Source: Panax quinquefolius (lineage: Eukaryota > Streptophyta > Magnoliopsida > Apiales > Araliaceae). From it: 64,000 nt of DNA. The notes under the pieces are model-generated. The model was not told where the DNA came from, ran no database searches, and saw only the letters and a program-made list of their open reading frames with translations. Made by a program: the position numbers and the translations under genes. Positions 44,863-57,799 of the stretch are shown piece by piece (positions within the stretch are counted from its first letter, which is position 1; every line of letters starts with the position of its first letter). The stretch is taken from NCBI GenBank assembly GCA_020205615.1, contig CM035170.1, positions 7,000,311-7,064,310 on the forward strand, in the 5' to 3' direction.

Positions 44863-47463
44863 TGTAAGACCCCAACTTATTATTAATGAAATTTAATTTT
44901 CTCTTTATTATTTTGAAATAGTAAGGGTTGATTTGATTAATGTGGATAAGCATGGGTAAAATACGCAAATATTTCAAAATAAGCAAGTGGTTATAAAATA
45001 TTCATTGTTGTCGGGAAAATTCGTTTGGTCGTGGAATATTCGTCATCGTCGGGAATATTCGTGCGACCAAGCAGCGACCATGTGTGGGCCCCATAACTAA
45101 AGCGATTGGATGAAGAAAACGATAAATATAAGTTGTTTAAAAATAACAGAGTAGTTATTACAGAATTAATCTTTATTAAAATACTTAATGGTTAAAACAC
45201 AATATCACATGGTATTGCACCAATTATTGATTCTTACGTAGAAGGCACTACTCAATAATGGTTACGAGAATTACTATTCAATATTTTATTGATTTAATAA
45301 TTGTTTGCGTTGATATTTTATATTCATTGTTGTTTCAATAATTGTCATTACACAAGATTTTTCATTATCGAAGCAATAATTCCTATTATCCTAATAATAT
45401 TATTAGATAACATTATTGGCAATGTCTAGAAAGTTCTGCTTCAAGGAGAGGTTTGGTCACCTAATTATACGCCAAGAAGAGAGAAATTCTTATTGAAAGC
45501 CCCTATTTCCTGAACCTACTGCCTGTTGTATCATTGTGATTACAGAATATTATTTGTGAATAAATAATTATTGATTCATATGATGAGGAAAATATTGATT
45601 TTATGTGGATATAGATGGAGAAAAATTTTAATGTGACAATTGTTGAAAATTAAAATTTTATCTTTTTCTCGATAAGATAATTCATTTAAATGTATTATTA
45701 TATTTTAATAATATAATAATGGTGATATTTTTACAATGAATGTGGGATATATGAGTATACGAGGAGGAAGAGTATTTTTGTTGCAATAAATGTTTAAAAC
45801 ATGTTAAACATGTCAATTGGACCCCATTTATTGACTGAAATTTGATTATAGCCTGTAAAATCGCCCGTTTGTGGATTTCGGTCAATTTCTGTTTGGAATT
45901 TGGAAAAACGTCCTTCTGAAAAGTTATACATAATGGAATTTCCTATAAAAACACGCGAGATTCGAATTTTCTGACAAAAGGGCTATTTATTGTGAATTAT
46001 TGAAGTTTCGAAGCTCCGAAATAATTGATTTTTGGAAGTTTAAAATATTTTTAATTACAAAAAACGTATTTTTCATTTTGAGGCCCTTATGTAACATGTG
46101 ATAGAGGCTGAAATCAGTTGGAAGAAGTGTGCGTATGAGATTTTGGAAAAATATAATAATATTTAATAAATTTTCTGCTTTGGTGTTCTAAGCAATTTCC
46201 TATAAATAGGGTGCTTAGGTTAGAATTGAAAATCACACCGTAAATCAAGTTTTCTCTCTATATTATCGAGCGTATTCTTGTGAGTATTTTGAGTATACTT
46301 TGAGTACTGTTGCTATAGGGTGCAAGTTCAAGTCATAGCTTTTATCCGGTGTTTCAACTAGAAGTACTGTCTTTCGAGGTAAGGGATATTATTTTTTTCG
46401 TAATGATATTATTTCTTCAATATCATTATGTTGAAATATTGATATGAACTTTTTATCAAATTTGGAACTTTTGGTGTCGGAGTTACTATTCACGATATCG
46501 ACTATTCACGATATCGACACTTATTCACGAATACTTGACTATTCATTGAAAAATGAAAAATTTTCTTTTCGTCAAAATATCTATTCGGATACTAGCTTTG
46601 ATTGTATCCATGTTTTGATCATTCTTGAATTTTACACCACCGTGATTATTTTTGAGGTATTTTTGACGTGGATAAAACAAAGTACGAATCCTTAATCCTT
46701 AATCCTTGTCATTTTGTTTCACCGGATTCGCTTTTTTAAAATATTTTTCATCATCTTCATCTTAAATGATGATATTATGGAATATCTTTGGCTGTAGAGT
46801 GCAAAGATGAATGATTTTCAAGAATATCTTTGGCCCGTAGTGCAAAGATGAACAGTGTTTAAATGAACATGACCAATCGATGAATATCTTTGGCAGTAGT
46901 GCAAAGATGAATATTTGATTCCGATATATATATTGATTGATGTTACAAGGATAAAAGATAGACGATGAACTTTTAAATTCATACATGTAAGATAGTAGTT
47001 TGCATTCTCTACTTAACTCTTCTAATGAATTATTATTTCATTGCGAATATTGATTTAAAATTTGTTGTCTATTGTATTCTATTAGATTTTTCCACGTTGA
47101 TGACTAACGATAATTTGTTGTATATTATCTTAGTCATAATATTCTTTATCGGGCTAGTTGAGCTCACCTTTTCCTTTTTGTTCCATTTTTCTTCTCGTGG
47201 AGGCAAGAATATAAGTAGTACGAGTTAGCCTGGGTATGGAATGAAAGTTCTAGAGAGAGTTGTTTAGTAGTCCTCACCATTTTTGTAAAATAATGTATCA
47301 ATAAATGTGATGAGGATTTATTTGAGTATAGATATTGTCTAGAAGATAATATTTGTATTCAAACTCACAGTTTTACTGTTGTAATAATAAAGTTGTAGTT
47401 GTTTCTGTACCATGTATTGACAACTCAAAATGGGTGATGTAAACTTATTTTGGGGGCGTCAGA
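44863..47463 (+). repeat. LTR d: element C 3' LTR and array end
   Basis: TGTAAGACCCCAACTTATT to GGGGGCGTCAGA, followed by the ACCAC TSD copy. It has TATA at about 46198-46208, donor-like GAGGTAAGGG near 46376, three GAATATCTTTGG units at 46780-46910 and a short CCTTAAT run. Confidence 0.9.
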
Positions 47464-47468
47464 ACCAC

Positions 47469-48746
47469 CATCGTGCAATATTGCTTACATATCACAGAAA
47501 AGTAGCCAAGAGCACTAATATAGACATAGCTATTTTTCAATGTACTATGACCCACTTACACAGTATCCATATGCGATAGACACCATGTAATCATCAATAT
47601 AACCAAAATCACTATATGTCTATGTGAAATTGCAACCATATTGAATATAATCACAAGCCCTTATTTTAACTTATACGGTAAAACAATATATGTCTATCTG
47701 ATTCACAAAATACACAAGCCATACAAAATGTAAATTTATATACGATATCTTGTCATGATTATGAATCCATACTTGCATGTTCATTTTTAATTCCATACAA
47801 GTACTGAAAACGAATGGTGATCAAGCATTCATGCATGTAAAACAACCATGACAGAAATTCCTTATGATATGTAAAACAGTCCAGCAGTCAAGCATACAAC
47901 TAAACTACATAGTAAAATCCGTTAGAATCCCATAACGGAGTTTAGTTCATGACTGAACCAAAAGCCATTATGGAATCAAAGCAATACATGGACAATAACC
48001 AAACAAATAAAAGAGAGAAGAAAGAATCGATCAAACCCAATTGCTGATTACAAATCCAACGTAACATGCAAATCCTCAATAATATCTAGCAAAAATAATG
48101 TAAAGCATCCACAAATACTGAATTCCAAAGAAGGAGTAGAAAATACGAAATCTATGATTGGTTTCACGTTGGAATACTCTCCAAGTGTAAACCCTACTTT
48201 CAATGTCAAAAACACGTAAAACTTACTGAATGATTCGTTTGACACCAGTCAGAATCGTTTTTAAATCAATACAACCTTTAAAATTAAAAATTAAAATAAA
48301 ATAGCTCAAAGACCTCGGGGCATCAAGCGCCTGCAGTAGCCTTCTTCCTTCAGTAATCCTCACGCGCGCACAAGATCTGCAGAATCTGGTCCAGCTAGGT
48401 GCTTTCGGCGGCGCCGTCCTCAACCTTTAATGCATCATGGCCACCTGCTTCGCAATCTGCACTCTAGCTTTGTTGCTGCTACTATTTCTGTCATGCTGCT
48501 CCTTCTTCTTTGTCATCTCTGCTTAGTCTCCTTGCTCCGCTTGATCCTCACACCATGCAACCATAGCCTCATGCCATCTAATACCACCAAATTATGCCAT
48601 ATCCTGCACTTTTGTACCAAAGGGAGTTCTAAGTACATGCAATGCAAAATAAAAAAAATGCAAATAAAACACACTAAAATGTACTTAAGATAAGCGTAGT
48701 TCGCGTGAATTGATATCCGATAAGTAGGTATAAAACCCACTTATCA
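47469..48746 (-). repeat. Athila 5' LTR, right piece
   Basis: It resumes after the array and ends on plus at CCCACTTATCA, so in element sense the LTR starts TGATAAGTGGGTTTTATACC. With the left piece the LTR is about 1.56 kb. A GC-rich patch at 48360-48425 lies within it. Frames such as 48223-48423 and 48430-48693 carry no recognised domain. ATCAC at 48747-48751 is the TSD copy on this side. Confidence 0.85.
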
Positions 48747-48751
48747 ATCAC

Positions 48752-49565
48752 CCATCTTGAGTCACCAGATATCGCACTATAAAAATCAAATACAAACTTC
48801 ATTTATATTAATCGTTGAACTCGTCAAATGCAGTAACGATGCGACAACGAGATAAGTATGAGTTTTAATACAAATGTATGTAACTCTCCTGGTGCCTCGA
48901 CCATAACCTTACAATGTTACTTTACATAAAAGTACAGTTAAAAACTGTTTTAGAAATTAAAATCTTTGGGAAGTGCTCAAGGAAAACTTCGTACATGAGA
49001 GGCCATGCGTCTAGGTTATGATAGATATCATATGTCCACAGAATTATCCTTGGTTGACCCAAAAGACCCCCAAAAAAATGAGAAGATTACTATTATCTTC
49101 TTTCCAATGGTGAGTCTTCTTTTGACATATAATTATCTCCGTTGTCTCCAAGTGAAAATTATATTTCAAATATACTCCAAGATCATATAGGTAGTGCTCG
49201 TAGATATACTCAGCAAGTGGATGAGCACAACCATATCTTATGATAACACGAGGTTGTATGTCATTAGACATCTTGTATGATAGTGGCAAAAACACCCTTC
49301 CAACGTTGGGTTCGCTTCACCCTATTTGATTCACCAAAATTTTCATCACCTATCTTCACCTGAAACATCAAAAGTCATGGTTATAACAAATCACAATTCC
49401 TGCTCATAATCATACTAATAAATTCATCTTTGCACTACGGCCAAGATATTCATTAACAATTCACCTTTGCACTACAGGCCAAAGACATACAACCAGATTT
49501 TAAAAAGAGTCAGTAGAGCATGATATCTACTATCTTTTACGAATTAAAAGTCTATAATCAATATT
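48752..49565 (-). repeat. Element E 3' LTR remnant (Tekay subfamily II)
   Basis: CCATCTTGAGTCACCAGATA continues the LTR tail interrupted by the Athila element. 48960-49330 is the inverted match of 16000-16420 in LTR 4, including MSNDIQPRVIIR in one frame. The LTR is cut at about 49565, where gag begins, so its 5' part, the purine tract and all of pol are gone. Confidence 0.83.
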
Positions 49566-49887
49566 TTATCGCTTTAACCACTTCTCTGCCTTAAGTTGTT
49601 CTAGTTTTCCCAAAAACTACGGTGGTCCCAGCTCCTTGAATTGCTTAGCAATGACCAACCGTGGTCATGCCATTGTTTCCTCCCCGCATTATGAATGTGA
49701 GCCGCCTTACTTTGATGTTGCATGAATTCTAAAAGCTCCTAAACGTCACATCGCTTAAATCGATTAATCGGTGTTGTTGTTTACGGGGAGGATTATCGCC
49801 ATCCTGTTGCACATTGTCCTCGATTATTGATCCATGGAGAATCAATACTCGTGCTCCATTGTTATTCTCAACATTCTCGGATGTCAT
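49566..49887 (-). pseudogene. Element E gag N-terminal fragment
   Basis: It matches element A gag from the ATG (49885-49887) to the PEPLKAETWLKQ region (about 8840 in A). The TAAAT-rich leader 49888-50060 also matches A, including the acceptor-like pyrimidine stretch and GCAG near 49897. It is broken by small indels and ends at a deletion joint with the LTR. Confidence 0.82.
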
Positions 49888-50060
49888 TTTCAGATACTGC
49901 CACAAAATAAAGGTTAATTGACATGTAACATATTATCCCTATATTCTGGCCGACCAATTAAATACCAAATAAACTTAGGTAGTTCATACTAGCGAAGGAA
50001 TTTCCCGTCTCTCCCTTCCTAGTTCTATTCTCACATCCTAGCCAGGGATCATATCCCTAA

Positions 50061-50073
50061 GCTTTGATACCAA
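50061..50073 (-). other. Primer-binding site of element E
   Basis: The minus strand reads TTGGTATCAAAGC, as in A and B, next to the LTR end (TATGACACCCCC on plus, TG changed to TA). Confidence 0.85.
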
Positions 50074-50074
50074 C

Positions 50075-50329
50075 TATGACACCCCCAAAATAGGTATACA
50101 TCACCCATCTTGAGTCGCCAAATACATGGTACATAATTCAAATACAATCTTAAATATACAACATGAGCTGTGAGTTTTAATACAAACATTGTCTTCTAGA
50201 TAGCATTAAAACTCAAAATAAGTCCTCAATATATTTATTAACACACTATTTCACATAATAGTGAGGACTACTAATGCTATCCTCTGGACCGTCACTCCGT
50301 TCCCCGACTAGTCCCTGCTACGTTCTCAT
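50075..50329 (-). repeat. Element E 5' LTR, first part
   Basis: Typical Tekay LTR tail up to CGTTCTCAT, where copia element F begins. CTCAT (50325-50329) should be F's TSD; the other copy and the rest of this LTR lie off the right edge. Confidence 0.85.
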
Positions 50330-53300
50330 TGTTAGGTTTGTAATATTCAAGAACGCAATCAAATTGCATAAATAAGCGGAAACGTGTAAAAATCTGAGTT
50401 TTAAAGTTTTACAAACCATATACCCGGATCACCCTTTATGCACAATTATTAATTAAACGAAAAGATAAAGAATAAAATCATACCCTTGAAGATCGAGCTT
50501 CCTCAGGTACAAGTTCACCTCCAAATCCTTTCGCGTTCAACTTGAATTCACCGGGTTTGGTTCCTTCCTTTGATCAACGTTAGCCACCCAAGTGTTTGGC
50601 CTCTAGAGGTGATCCACCAAGGAAGAAGAAGGATTCAAGAAGATGGGTGGTTGGCTAAACCCTAGTTTTTCTATCTCTATAGAAAAGGAGCGTACTCTCC
50701 AACCATTGGAATTATAACGTCGTAGTCCTGATATCTGATATAAGACTCCTCTTATAAAGATATCCAGTAACCCTATTAAAAATAAGGTATTATTTAATTA
50801 AACCCTTTTAATTAAAGGGGCTCCCTAATCTTATTAGGGATAATTAATTAAACTCCTTTAACTAATTTTCCTTCCTAATCCAATTAGGAATAAATGAGAA
50901 TACTTATATTAAATTAATTCCTAAACTCTTTCGTAAATTAAAATAATAATAATAATTGTAATAATATTAATAAGACTCCTTTTATTAATTTATATTTAAT
51001 ATTTCTAAAATATTAAATAATAAATATTAAGCTATTTAATTTATTCTATCACCATAGATTAAATTAAATATACATAACATATTATTACGATTATGCCATT
51101 AACTTCTTAAATAATTATTCTTCCTTTTATGGTGTGACCCTTTAGGTTCTCCATATTAAACCTAAGTTATGAATAAATCAATTAGAACAATTCTAATCTT
51201 ATTTAAATAAATAAATTAAACAATTAATTTATTTAAATAAATAATATTTATTCTACAATAGGGATAAGCCTCCCTAATGATCAACGACTTTCCGGATAAT
51301 ATAGATTTCAACATTAATCATAAAAGAACCTTTGAGTAAATAGTTCTGCATGCAATTCAATCTTTCCACCATACAATATGTGAGACCCAGATTTTATCAA
51401 TAAAGATTTAAATTTTGTCGAAATAATTTTTAATATTATGGTGTGAATTTGAGATAATATTATAGTTGTGGGTAGTATTTACAAATTTTTGCAAAGTATG
51501 CAAGTGGTTATATTATATTCGATTGGTGGGGAATATTAGGTTTAGCGGGAATATTCGCTTCAACTACTCAATCATTGGTGGACCCCACAATGTAATTATT
51601 GTTTGATTGAGAAAAAACAAAAAATATTTTATTGAAATAACGGCGGAAGTTTTACCGTTGATCTTTGTTGAACTACTTTCAGTAGTAAAAGTACGAAGAA
51701 TACGGTGGTTGCATAAGAGTACACACGGTATTGATTATCGATGCTTATGTGAGAAGTCACTCAGTTTGATTCCATTATTGTCGATTAATAATATGAATTA
51801 TTATAGCGATAATGACGTTTTGTTTTCAGATTATTAACGTAATAAAATGTAAACATCTTTTTATATAAAATGTATACTTTATTAAAGTTATTCTATAAAT
51901 AGAATATATTATATTTTATTATGCATAGTGTTTTTGCATAGTGTTGCGTAGTGTTTGCATAGTAAAATGTTTTTATATAAATAGAATATATGATATTTTA
52001 TTTAAAAGATTTTGCTTTAAATATGGACCGTCGATTAAAGTAAATCAATCTGACCATTCATGGATTAATTACTATGCATTCTATTTTCCTATAAATAAAG
52101 CTCATTCCTTCATTATTTTCTTACGAATTCATTGAAACTCTAGAGAGAGAAATTATAGAGAGAAGCTATAGAGAAAAATCTATAGAGAGAAAGAAGAAGA
52201 GTATACGGTACTTCACTACTTTGATATCCGGTGTCTTTTTACTAGGTAAGGGGTATTATTTGTTGTAATTAGTAAGTGGTGTTATTCTTTCTTATTCATG
52301 AAGAGAACTTCATTATTCCATTCATTATTATTCTATTGAATAACTTTTGTAAAAGTGGTATACCCTATACAAAACCTCAGTATATGCGGCGTACCCTATA
52401 CTTGGTGAAATCCTTATGTTATTCCATCCTTATTTATTACATTGAATAACCTTTATACTGTGGAATCCCCTATACTTTGTGATCTTCTTACATTATTCCA
52501 TTCTTTATTATTCTGTTGGAATATCATGTATGCATGTGTTTTACACCTGACTGGTTCCATTGATTATTATTACATTGGAATATCCTCGTGCATGTGTTTT
52601 ACACCGACACGGTTCCATTGTTTATTATTCAAAGATTTATTATTACATTGGATCATCCCAGCCGGTGTGAATTTCACGACTTCGTTCTCGTTATTATTAT
52701 TACATTGGAATAACTTTGCCTGTCAAGCAATCGCATGCACGGTGATTTCTTTTGTTATTCCATTCTTTATTATACCCAGTTGGTTAAATCTTTGACTTCT
52801 ATACTCCATGAAATTAGTGGAATATCCTTGATATTTGCGCTTCATCCAGTATCTTTTCATGGAAATATTCTTCTGATCATTCTTGAATTTTACTCTACAA
52901 AACAGTATCTTGTTGACAATTTGGGCGTTAATAATTCCTAGATAAATTAATTCTTGAACTTGTTTTATTGAATTCTTATATCATTGTCATCATCCTCATG
53001 TTTATATTATGTTGAAAGTTATCTTTGGCTTACGTGCATAGATGAACTTAGTATGATTATGACCAGGGTTCATTCGGTATAATCATGGCTTGATATAAAT
53101 GATGTGACAAAAGTCCTCGCCGGCAGTAATGCAATGCGTGGGTGGATAGTTTTTGGTATGATTATGACCGGGGTGATTCTAGATAGTCATGACCATTGAT
53201 AATTTGATGAAAATCCTTGACCAAGTAGTGTGGGGATGATTAGATATTATGGTTTAATCATTAAAGTTTGAGTCTCAAATATATACAATGATGATGAAAA

Positions 53301-54601
53301 CCTTTTAAATCATAAAAGATAGTAGATTTTATTTTCTACTTGACTCTTTTAATGGATTGCTTATTCATTGCAGCTTAAACTTGTTGTCTATTGTATTTTT
53401 TATCGGTTTAACATTTGTTGAAGGCTAATGATAATTTATTACGCATTATCTTAGTCATAATATTTCTTCTTTGGGTTAGTTGAGCTCACCCTTTCTTTCA
53501 CCGTTCTCTTGAAAAATGAGAACATAGCCGGACGAGTCGGGGAGCGGAGTAATGGTCCGAGAGGATAACATTGGTAGTCCTCACTATTCGTGAAATAGTG
53601 TGATAATAGTTGTAATGAGGACTTCTTTTGAGTTTGTATAATATCTAGTAGACAATATTTGTATTCAAACTCACGCTTTATGTCGTATTGTATACGACAG
53701 CTTATATTAGTAAGTTGTATTTGAATTTATGTACCATGTAAGTGGCGACCCAAGATGGGTGACGATACCTAATTTTAGGCGTCCACACAATGTCCCAATT
53801 AAATATAAGACATGGAATTACTTGTCAAGTCTTATTTTATTTAATTATATGTATTTCGACTCTTAAATGCACAATTCCAAATAATGCAAATTAGAAACTC
53901 CTTTCTAATTTCATTACGCTTATTAACCAAGGACTACTTGGGTTGTCATTTATCGAATCACATAGACATTTCTCTTCTTTTAATAGAAGTGGTAGATTCT
54001 TTATTGATCATACATTATCTCCATGTACAACTTATTATACCCAAGCATACCTTTGATATACCCTAAGGGTCTTAAGGAATAAGTCAGTATAACTCATCAT
54101 ACACAAGATACTATGATGATCTCAAGTCCAAGGATCACTTGTACTACTATCACTACAGGAATTCCTATTGACAGGCAAGTAAAACTCCATTAGGTATTCC
54201 TTAGCGAGCCACGTTCAGTGAACTTATTCTCTAATAAGCACCTACATACTTGCTTTAGTGTCTCCACACGTATGATCATGAGATCAATCATCCTCATCCA
54301 ATGAGCAAGCAACGATGTACCAATCTATCCGGATTCACTAATCCCTAATTTAGTAATCCAATGATTGGGAACTATTTTAGTTTTAAGCTTTCTAAGAATT
54401 TAGATCTCATTAGAATGATCATCATCATTATTCTAAAAGCATTGCTTAAAACTATGGGTTTATCACATATTATAAAACATCATCATGTAGATAATTAAAG
54501 CCTTTAATAAATTAATACTTTTTATTAATAAATGAATAAGATTGTTACAAAGTATATGCTTTATCATCAAACATGATTGGCTTGTGTGCATACTACTTTC
54601 A
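50330..54601 (-). repeat. Element F 3' LTR, split by solo LTR 5
   Basis: Parts 50330-51378 and 53793-54601, about 1.86 kb joined. It matches 59880-61413 closely, including ATTAATTAAACTCC runs, and ends at CTACTTTCA before the purine tract (54602-54612, GTGGGAGAT on minus). It is AT-rich with no gene. Confidence 0.87.
51379..53787 (+). mobile_element. Solo LTR 5 (Tekay subfamily I, 2.41 kb)
   Basis: TGTGAGACCCAG to CGTCCACA, flanked by CAATA (51374-51378) and CAATG (53788-53792), one mismatch. Comparison with 60908-60920 shows the uninterrupted F LTR (CATACAATGTCCC). It has CCTATAAATA at 52089-52098, AGGTAAGGGG near 52246 and the subfamily I minisatellite at 52435-52740. Frame 52442-52795 is this minisatellite, not a gene. 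Confidence 0.9.
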
Positions 54602-54612
54602 ATCTCCCACTT

Positions 54613-55560
54613 GCACTAAAGCCAATCGTCATGGTATCTCGTACTCTTCTTCTCTAAGTGACGATTATCCTGGCATTGGATAAGCTTTAGTTAATGGATA
54701 TGTAATGTTGTTCATGAGAGTCCACTATCTCTATAGTGATTTCCCATCTTTCAATGATTCTAATAATCAAATGAAAGTGCCACAACACATGTTTAGATCC
54801 AAGATGAGACTTAGGAACTATTCCTAGTTACGTAATGAACTTTTCATCCAAACAATCAACTTGCGACTTCATTTATAGGTATATACATTGTCTTTATCAC
54901 TAAACCAACAACTCTTTCTTTGTTTGGAACCTTTCCAATTCAACGCACCACCGCTCAAGGTGACACTTTACCTTAAAGTGGATTTTCGTCGTCGCTCTTG
55001 AGTGCATCTCAAAAACTTGAGTCTGCATTAAGCCCTCTAGTTTTAATTCGGACCCACCATGAATATGATCACATCCTTAGTGCCGGTTAAGCACTTTAAG
55101 ATGTTTTTCACTGACTCATAGTGAACTTCTCCATAATATGACTGATCAACGTCAGGTCTCGTACATTTCATTACATACATGATTGTCACTCATGCGACCT
55201 CTCTTTTCAGGAGTCTGTGGGGACTATTAAGAGAGATACACTCCATAGCTCATCGACATGAGACATCCTTGGAGTTTGCCATGCTAAATGACTTTAGCAT
55301 CAAATGAATATACGTTCCTTGGGTTAAGTCGAGCATCCTCTTAAATCTATCTATATAGATTTATATCCCCAATTAAGATACTCTTCCAAATCATTCATGG
55401 AGGAATGTTTAGACAACTTTATCTTTACTGATTGTAGCATTGGTATGTAATTCCTCATCCGTAGTATATCAACATATAATACTAGAAATTTCACGACACT
55501 CCCACTGACCCTTTTGTACACACTAGAACTCTTACCTCATCGTATGTAACTGGATCATCA
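54613..55560 (-). pseudogene. Element F RT C-terminus and RNase H remnant
   Basis: No long frame survives, but the three-frame minus translation recovers copia landmarks in order: DRFKRMLDLTQGTYIHLMLK (55260-55370), a CTRPDV-like block (near 55170), SVKNILKCL-like sequence (55090-55130) and DNIADPLTKAL-like sequence near the RNase H end (about 54680). CAAGTGGGAGAT at 54602-54613 is the purine tract. Heavily decayed. Confidence 0.7.
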
Positions 55561-55806
55561 TCTTCTATGACGTGTACTTCATCATCATCATCCATGATGA
55601 ATCCATACCTCCTAGGTATCTTTGGTACTATTCCAGATTTACGATTCGGTTGTGGTACAATTGGTCTATCTACAGGTTCCTCTTATTTGACTTATAGTGT
55701 TTTGTGGTTCTTGAACTCTTCAAGATCTATTATCCTCCCACTAGCCCCTTCAATGATAAACACCTTTATCTTAGAAGGTGGTGTGTTTCGCAACAAACAC
55801 CTTTTG

Positions 55807-56118
55807 CTAAGTAGGATTATAGAGCATATACCCTAAACTTACTTTAGGATGTCCCATAAATCTACACTTGTCAAATCTTGTCCCAAGCTTATCTTTTTGA
55901 AACCTTTTCACATAAGTTGGACAACCCCTTATCTTAACATACTTAAGATTAGGAATCCTCCTATCCATAACTTTTATGGAGTCTTGGGGTAGAATTTTGA
56001 GGTTACCTTTTTTGTAGATATCACACCCATTTCTAGGACATGACCCAGGAGGATACTTTGAAATGTCGATAAAATCATTATGGACCGCACTATGTCCAAC
56101 AAGGTACGATTTTTCCAT
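55807..56118 (-). pseudogene. Element F integrase C-terminal fragment
   Basis: The frame of 103 residues contains PNLKYVKIRGCPTYVKRFQK, then DKCRFMGHPKVSLGYMLYNP, the region after the copia integrase core. The core with its DDE residues is absent. 55567-55800 is the degraded linker to RT. Confidence 0.82.
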
Positions 56119-56579
56119 TCAAATACATCAATCAATTATTGCATGACAGAGGCGTCCATTATGAAAAAACCATTTAAGATGATCTAGAAACTTATTTCAC
56201 AAGTATTTATTCCTCGATCTAATCAAAGAATCTTAATACATTGTCAATTTGTTTCACTTCAATTCTTTGAACCTTTCAAATAATTCACACTTGTATTTCA
56301 ACAAATACATACATTCAACTCTTTGAATGATCATCTCCTTTTTCTTATATTAATTTGTTCAATATGCAAAATTATTTTATATAAGTCAAGTATACAAAAT
56401 TTATTAAGTAATATTCCATTCTATACAAAACATTATTATTATAAATAGAACAACAATTGTTCTTAATTATAATACCAAAGATTTCATTGTCCAACAATAA
56501 AATGGAAATAATATTTTAACAAGAACCGGAATACAATAATAACTTCATCGACTTAATAGATTTTCCGTAGGCATTGCTA

Positions 56580-57560
56580 AACTATAAGTTTCTATGGCTA
56601 ATATGGCAACCTTTGTTACATTTCTCGCACATAGGATTACTTATATTTGTTTAGCTTTCTACTTCTGCTTGGTCCCTTCATAAATCTATATTTATGATAA
56701 CCAAATTCGGTATCCAATACGCAAGTAGAACCTTGACTTAAAGAAAAAATTATTTTAAATAATGAACAAATTTGTATTTGTAACCAAAACTTCACTAAGC
56801 TTCTTTGGTTAGCCTTTGCAAGATGCTTCTTGCAGTTTCTTTCCAGTGTCCAGGCTTATAGCAGTGGAAGCAAGCTCCTTTGCTATCCGTATCAGTTTTG
56901 TTCTTATTATCCTTTGTTTATGCCTTTCTATTTACCTTCTTTGAATCGTTCTTCTTTTTCGTAAGATCTTTTGGCCCCTACCAAGAAGACTTGATCTTTC
57001 TTGGTTGAAAAGTGACTCTCAACATTTTTCAATATGTTAAGCAAATCAGCGAGGCTGATATCTAGCTTGTTCATATGAAAAATTCACAACAATTGTGAAA
57101 GGAGTCCGGGAGTGAGTGCAAGATCAAATCTTGGCTCAACTCTCCATCCATGACAAAATTCGTTGTCCTAATTGATCAATTAAATTGATTATCATTAGGA
57201 CATGTGTCTGTACTATAGTGCCTTCGGTCATTCTAGATCGGAAGAGCTCCTTAAATATCTGATATCTATCAGTCATACTTTCTTCGCCATCAACTACTTG
57301 ATGTGCGGGAATATAAGAAGAGCATCCATAGTTTCATCTGACGATGATGAAGCTCGTTATTTCATGGATGCGAGCATGATGCGAAGAGCCAATCAGCATC
57401 ATCTTGCCACTTTCTAAAAGTAGCAATCTCTTCCTCTGAGGCATTATGCGCAACCATTGCGGGGATAGGCGATTATGGACATAAGATAGCTTTTCACTAT
57501 GAGAACTATTCTCAAATTCCTTAACCAATCCGTTTAATTTGGTCTGGTTAATTTAGCATC
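56580..57560 (-). pseudogene. Element F gag remnant with zinc knuckle
   Basis: In minus translation, FVMDGELSQDLILHSLPDSF (57105-57165) and the following FHNC-like stretch are the copia gag (UBN2-type) pattern. CFHCYKPGHWKETA at about 56840-56885 is a CCHC knuckle whose last Cys is lost. There are many stops. Protease and the integrase core are missing between this and 56118. The stretch 56150-56570 is AT-rich without recognisable domains. Confidence 0.7.
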
Positions 57561-57799
57561 TAATATACTTCGCATTGATAGTAATTTTGCACATTGTAAA
57601 ATTCTGTAAATGAATTTGTATTTAACAACATTTTAACATACATTCTTTTATTAATTACCAAAATAATTTAGGTCTTGTTTTAAATTGGTATCTCCCACTA
57701 TTTTCTTCAAACTATATTACCTCACCTATATAGTTCTAAGAAAATCTAATTAAAGATTTGCTAGTGAGAATAAGGATCCCATTTCAAATGTATATATAT

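Larger units (their letters stand above)
26992..47463 (+). mobile_element. Tandem Tekay array with shared LTRs (B, C and D)
   Basis: The array is flanked by ACCAC (26987-26991 and 47464-47468), so it behaves as one insertion. The order is LTR stub, LTR a, internal B, LTR b, partial internal D, LTR c, internal C, LTR d. LTRs a and b share AAATTATTAATAAATG after the start. The stub, c and d share AACTTATTATTAATG. This splits the array into element B and a D-C tandem. The outer right end is AGA instead of ACA. Confidence 0.87.
1..48746 (-). mobile_element. Athila-like Ty3/gypsy element, heavily interrupted (3' end off window)
   Basis: The element reads right to left: 5' LTR (26707-26991 plus 47469-48746), tRNA-Asp primer site (26683-26700), gag (about 25240-26438), protease (24188-24880), RT, RNase H and integrase (18961-20917, continuing at 1-611). 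The 3' LTR and any env-like ORF lie left of base 1. Athila assignment rests on the tRNA-Asp primer site, a DLGA protease motif, an FMDD polymerase motif and the gag signature. Three later insertions (617-18955, 20923-23980, 26992-47463) carry clean TSDs, and removing each rejoins the Athila sequence. The LTR end at 48746 is followed by ATCAC and then interior Tekay LTR sequence, so the element sits inside the 3' LTR of element E. Lineage is fairly sure; the left end is not visible. Confidence 0.85.

Noticed and set aside
48430..48693. 87-codon frame in a GC-richer part near the Athila LTR
   Set aside because: It is antisense inside the Athila LTR, with no domain; the opposite strand matches LTR sequence up to the LTR start at 48746.
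52442..52795. 117-codon plus-strand open frame
   Set aside because: It overlaps the subfamily I minisatellite. The repeated SLLFCWNI-type residues come from the repeat unit.
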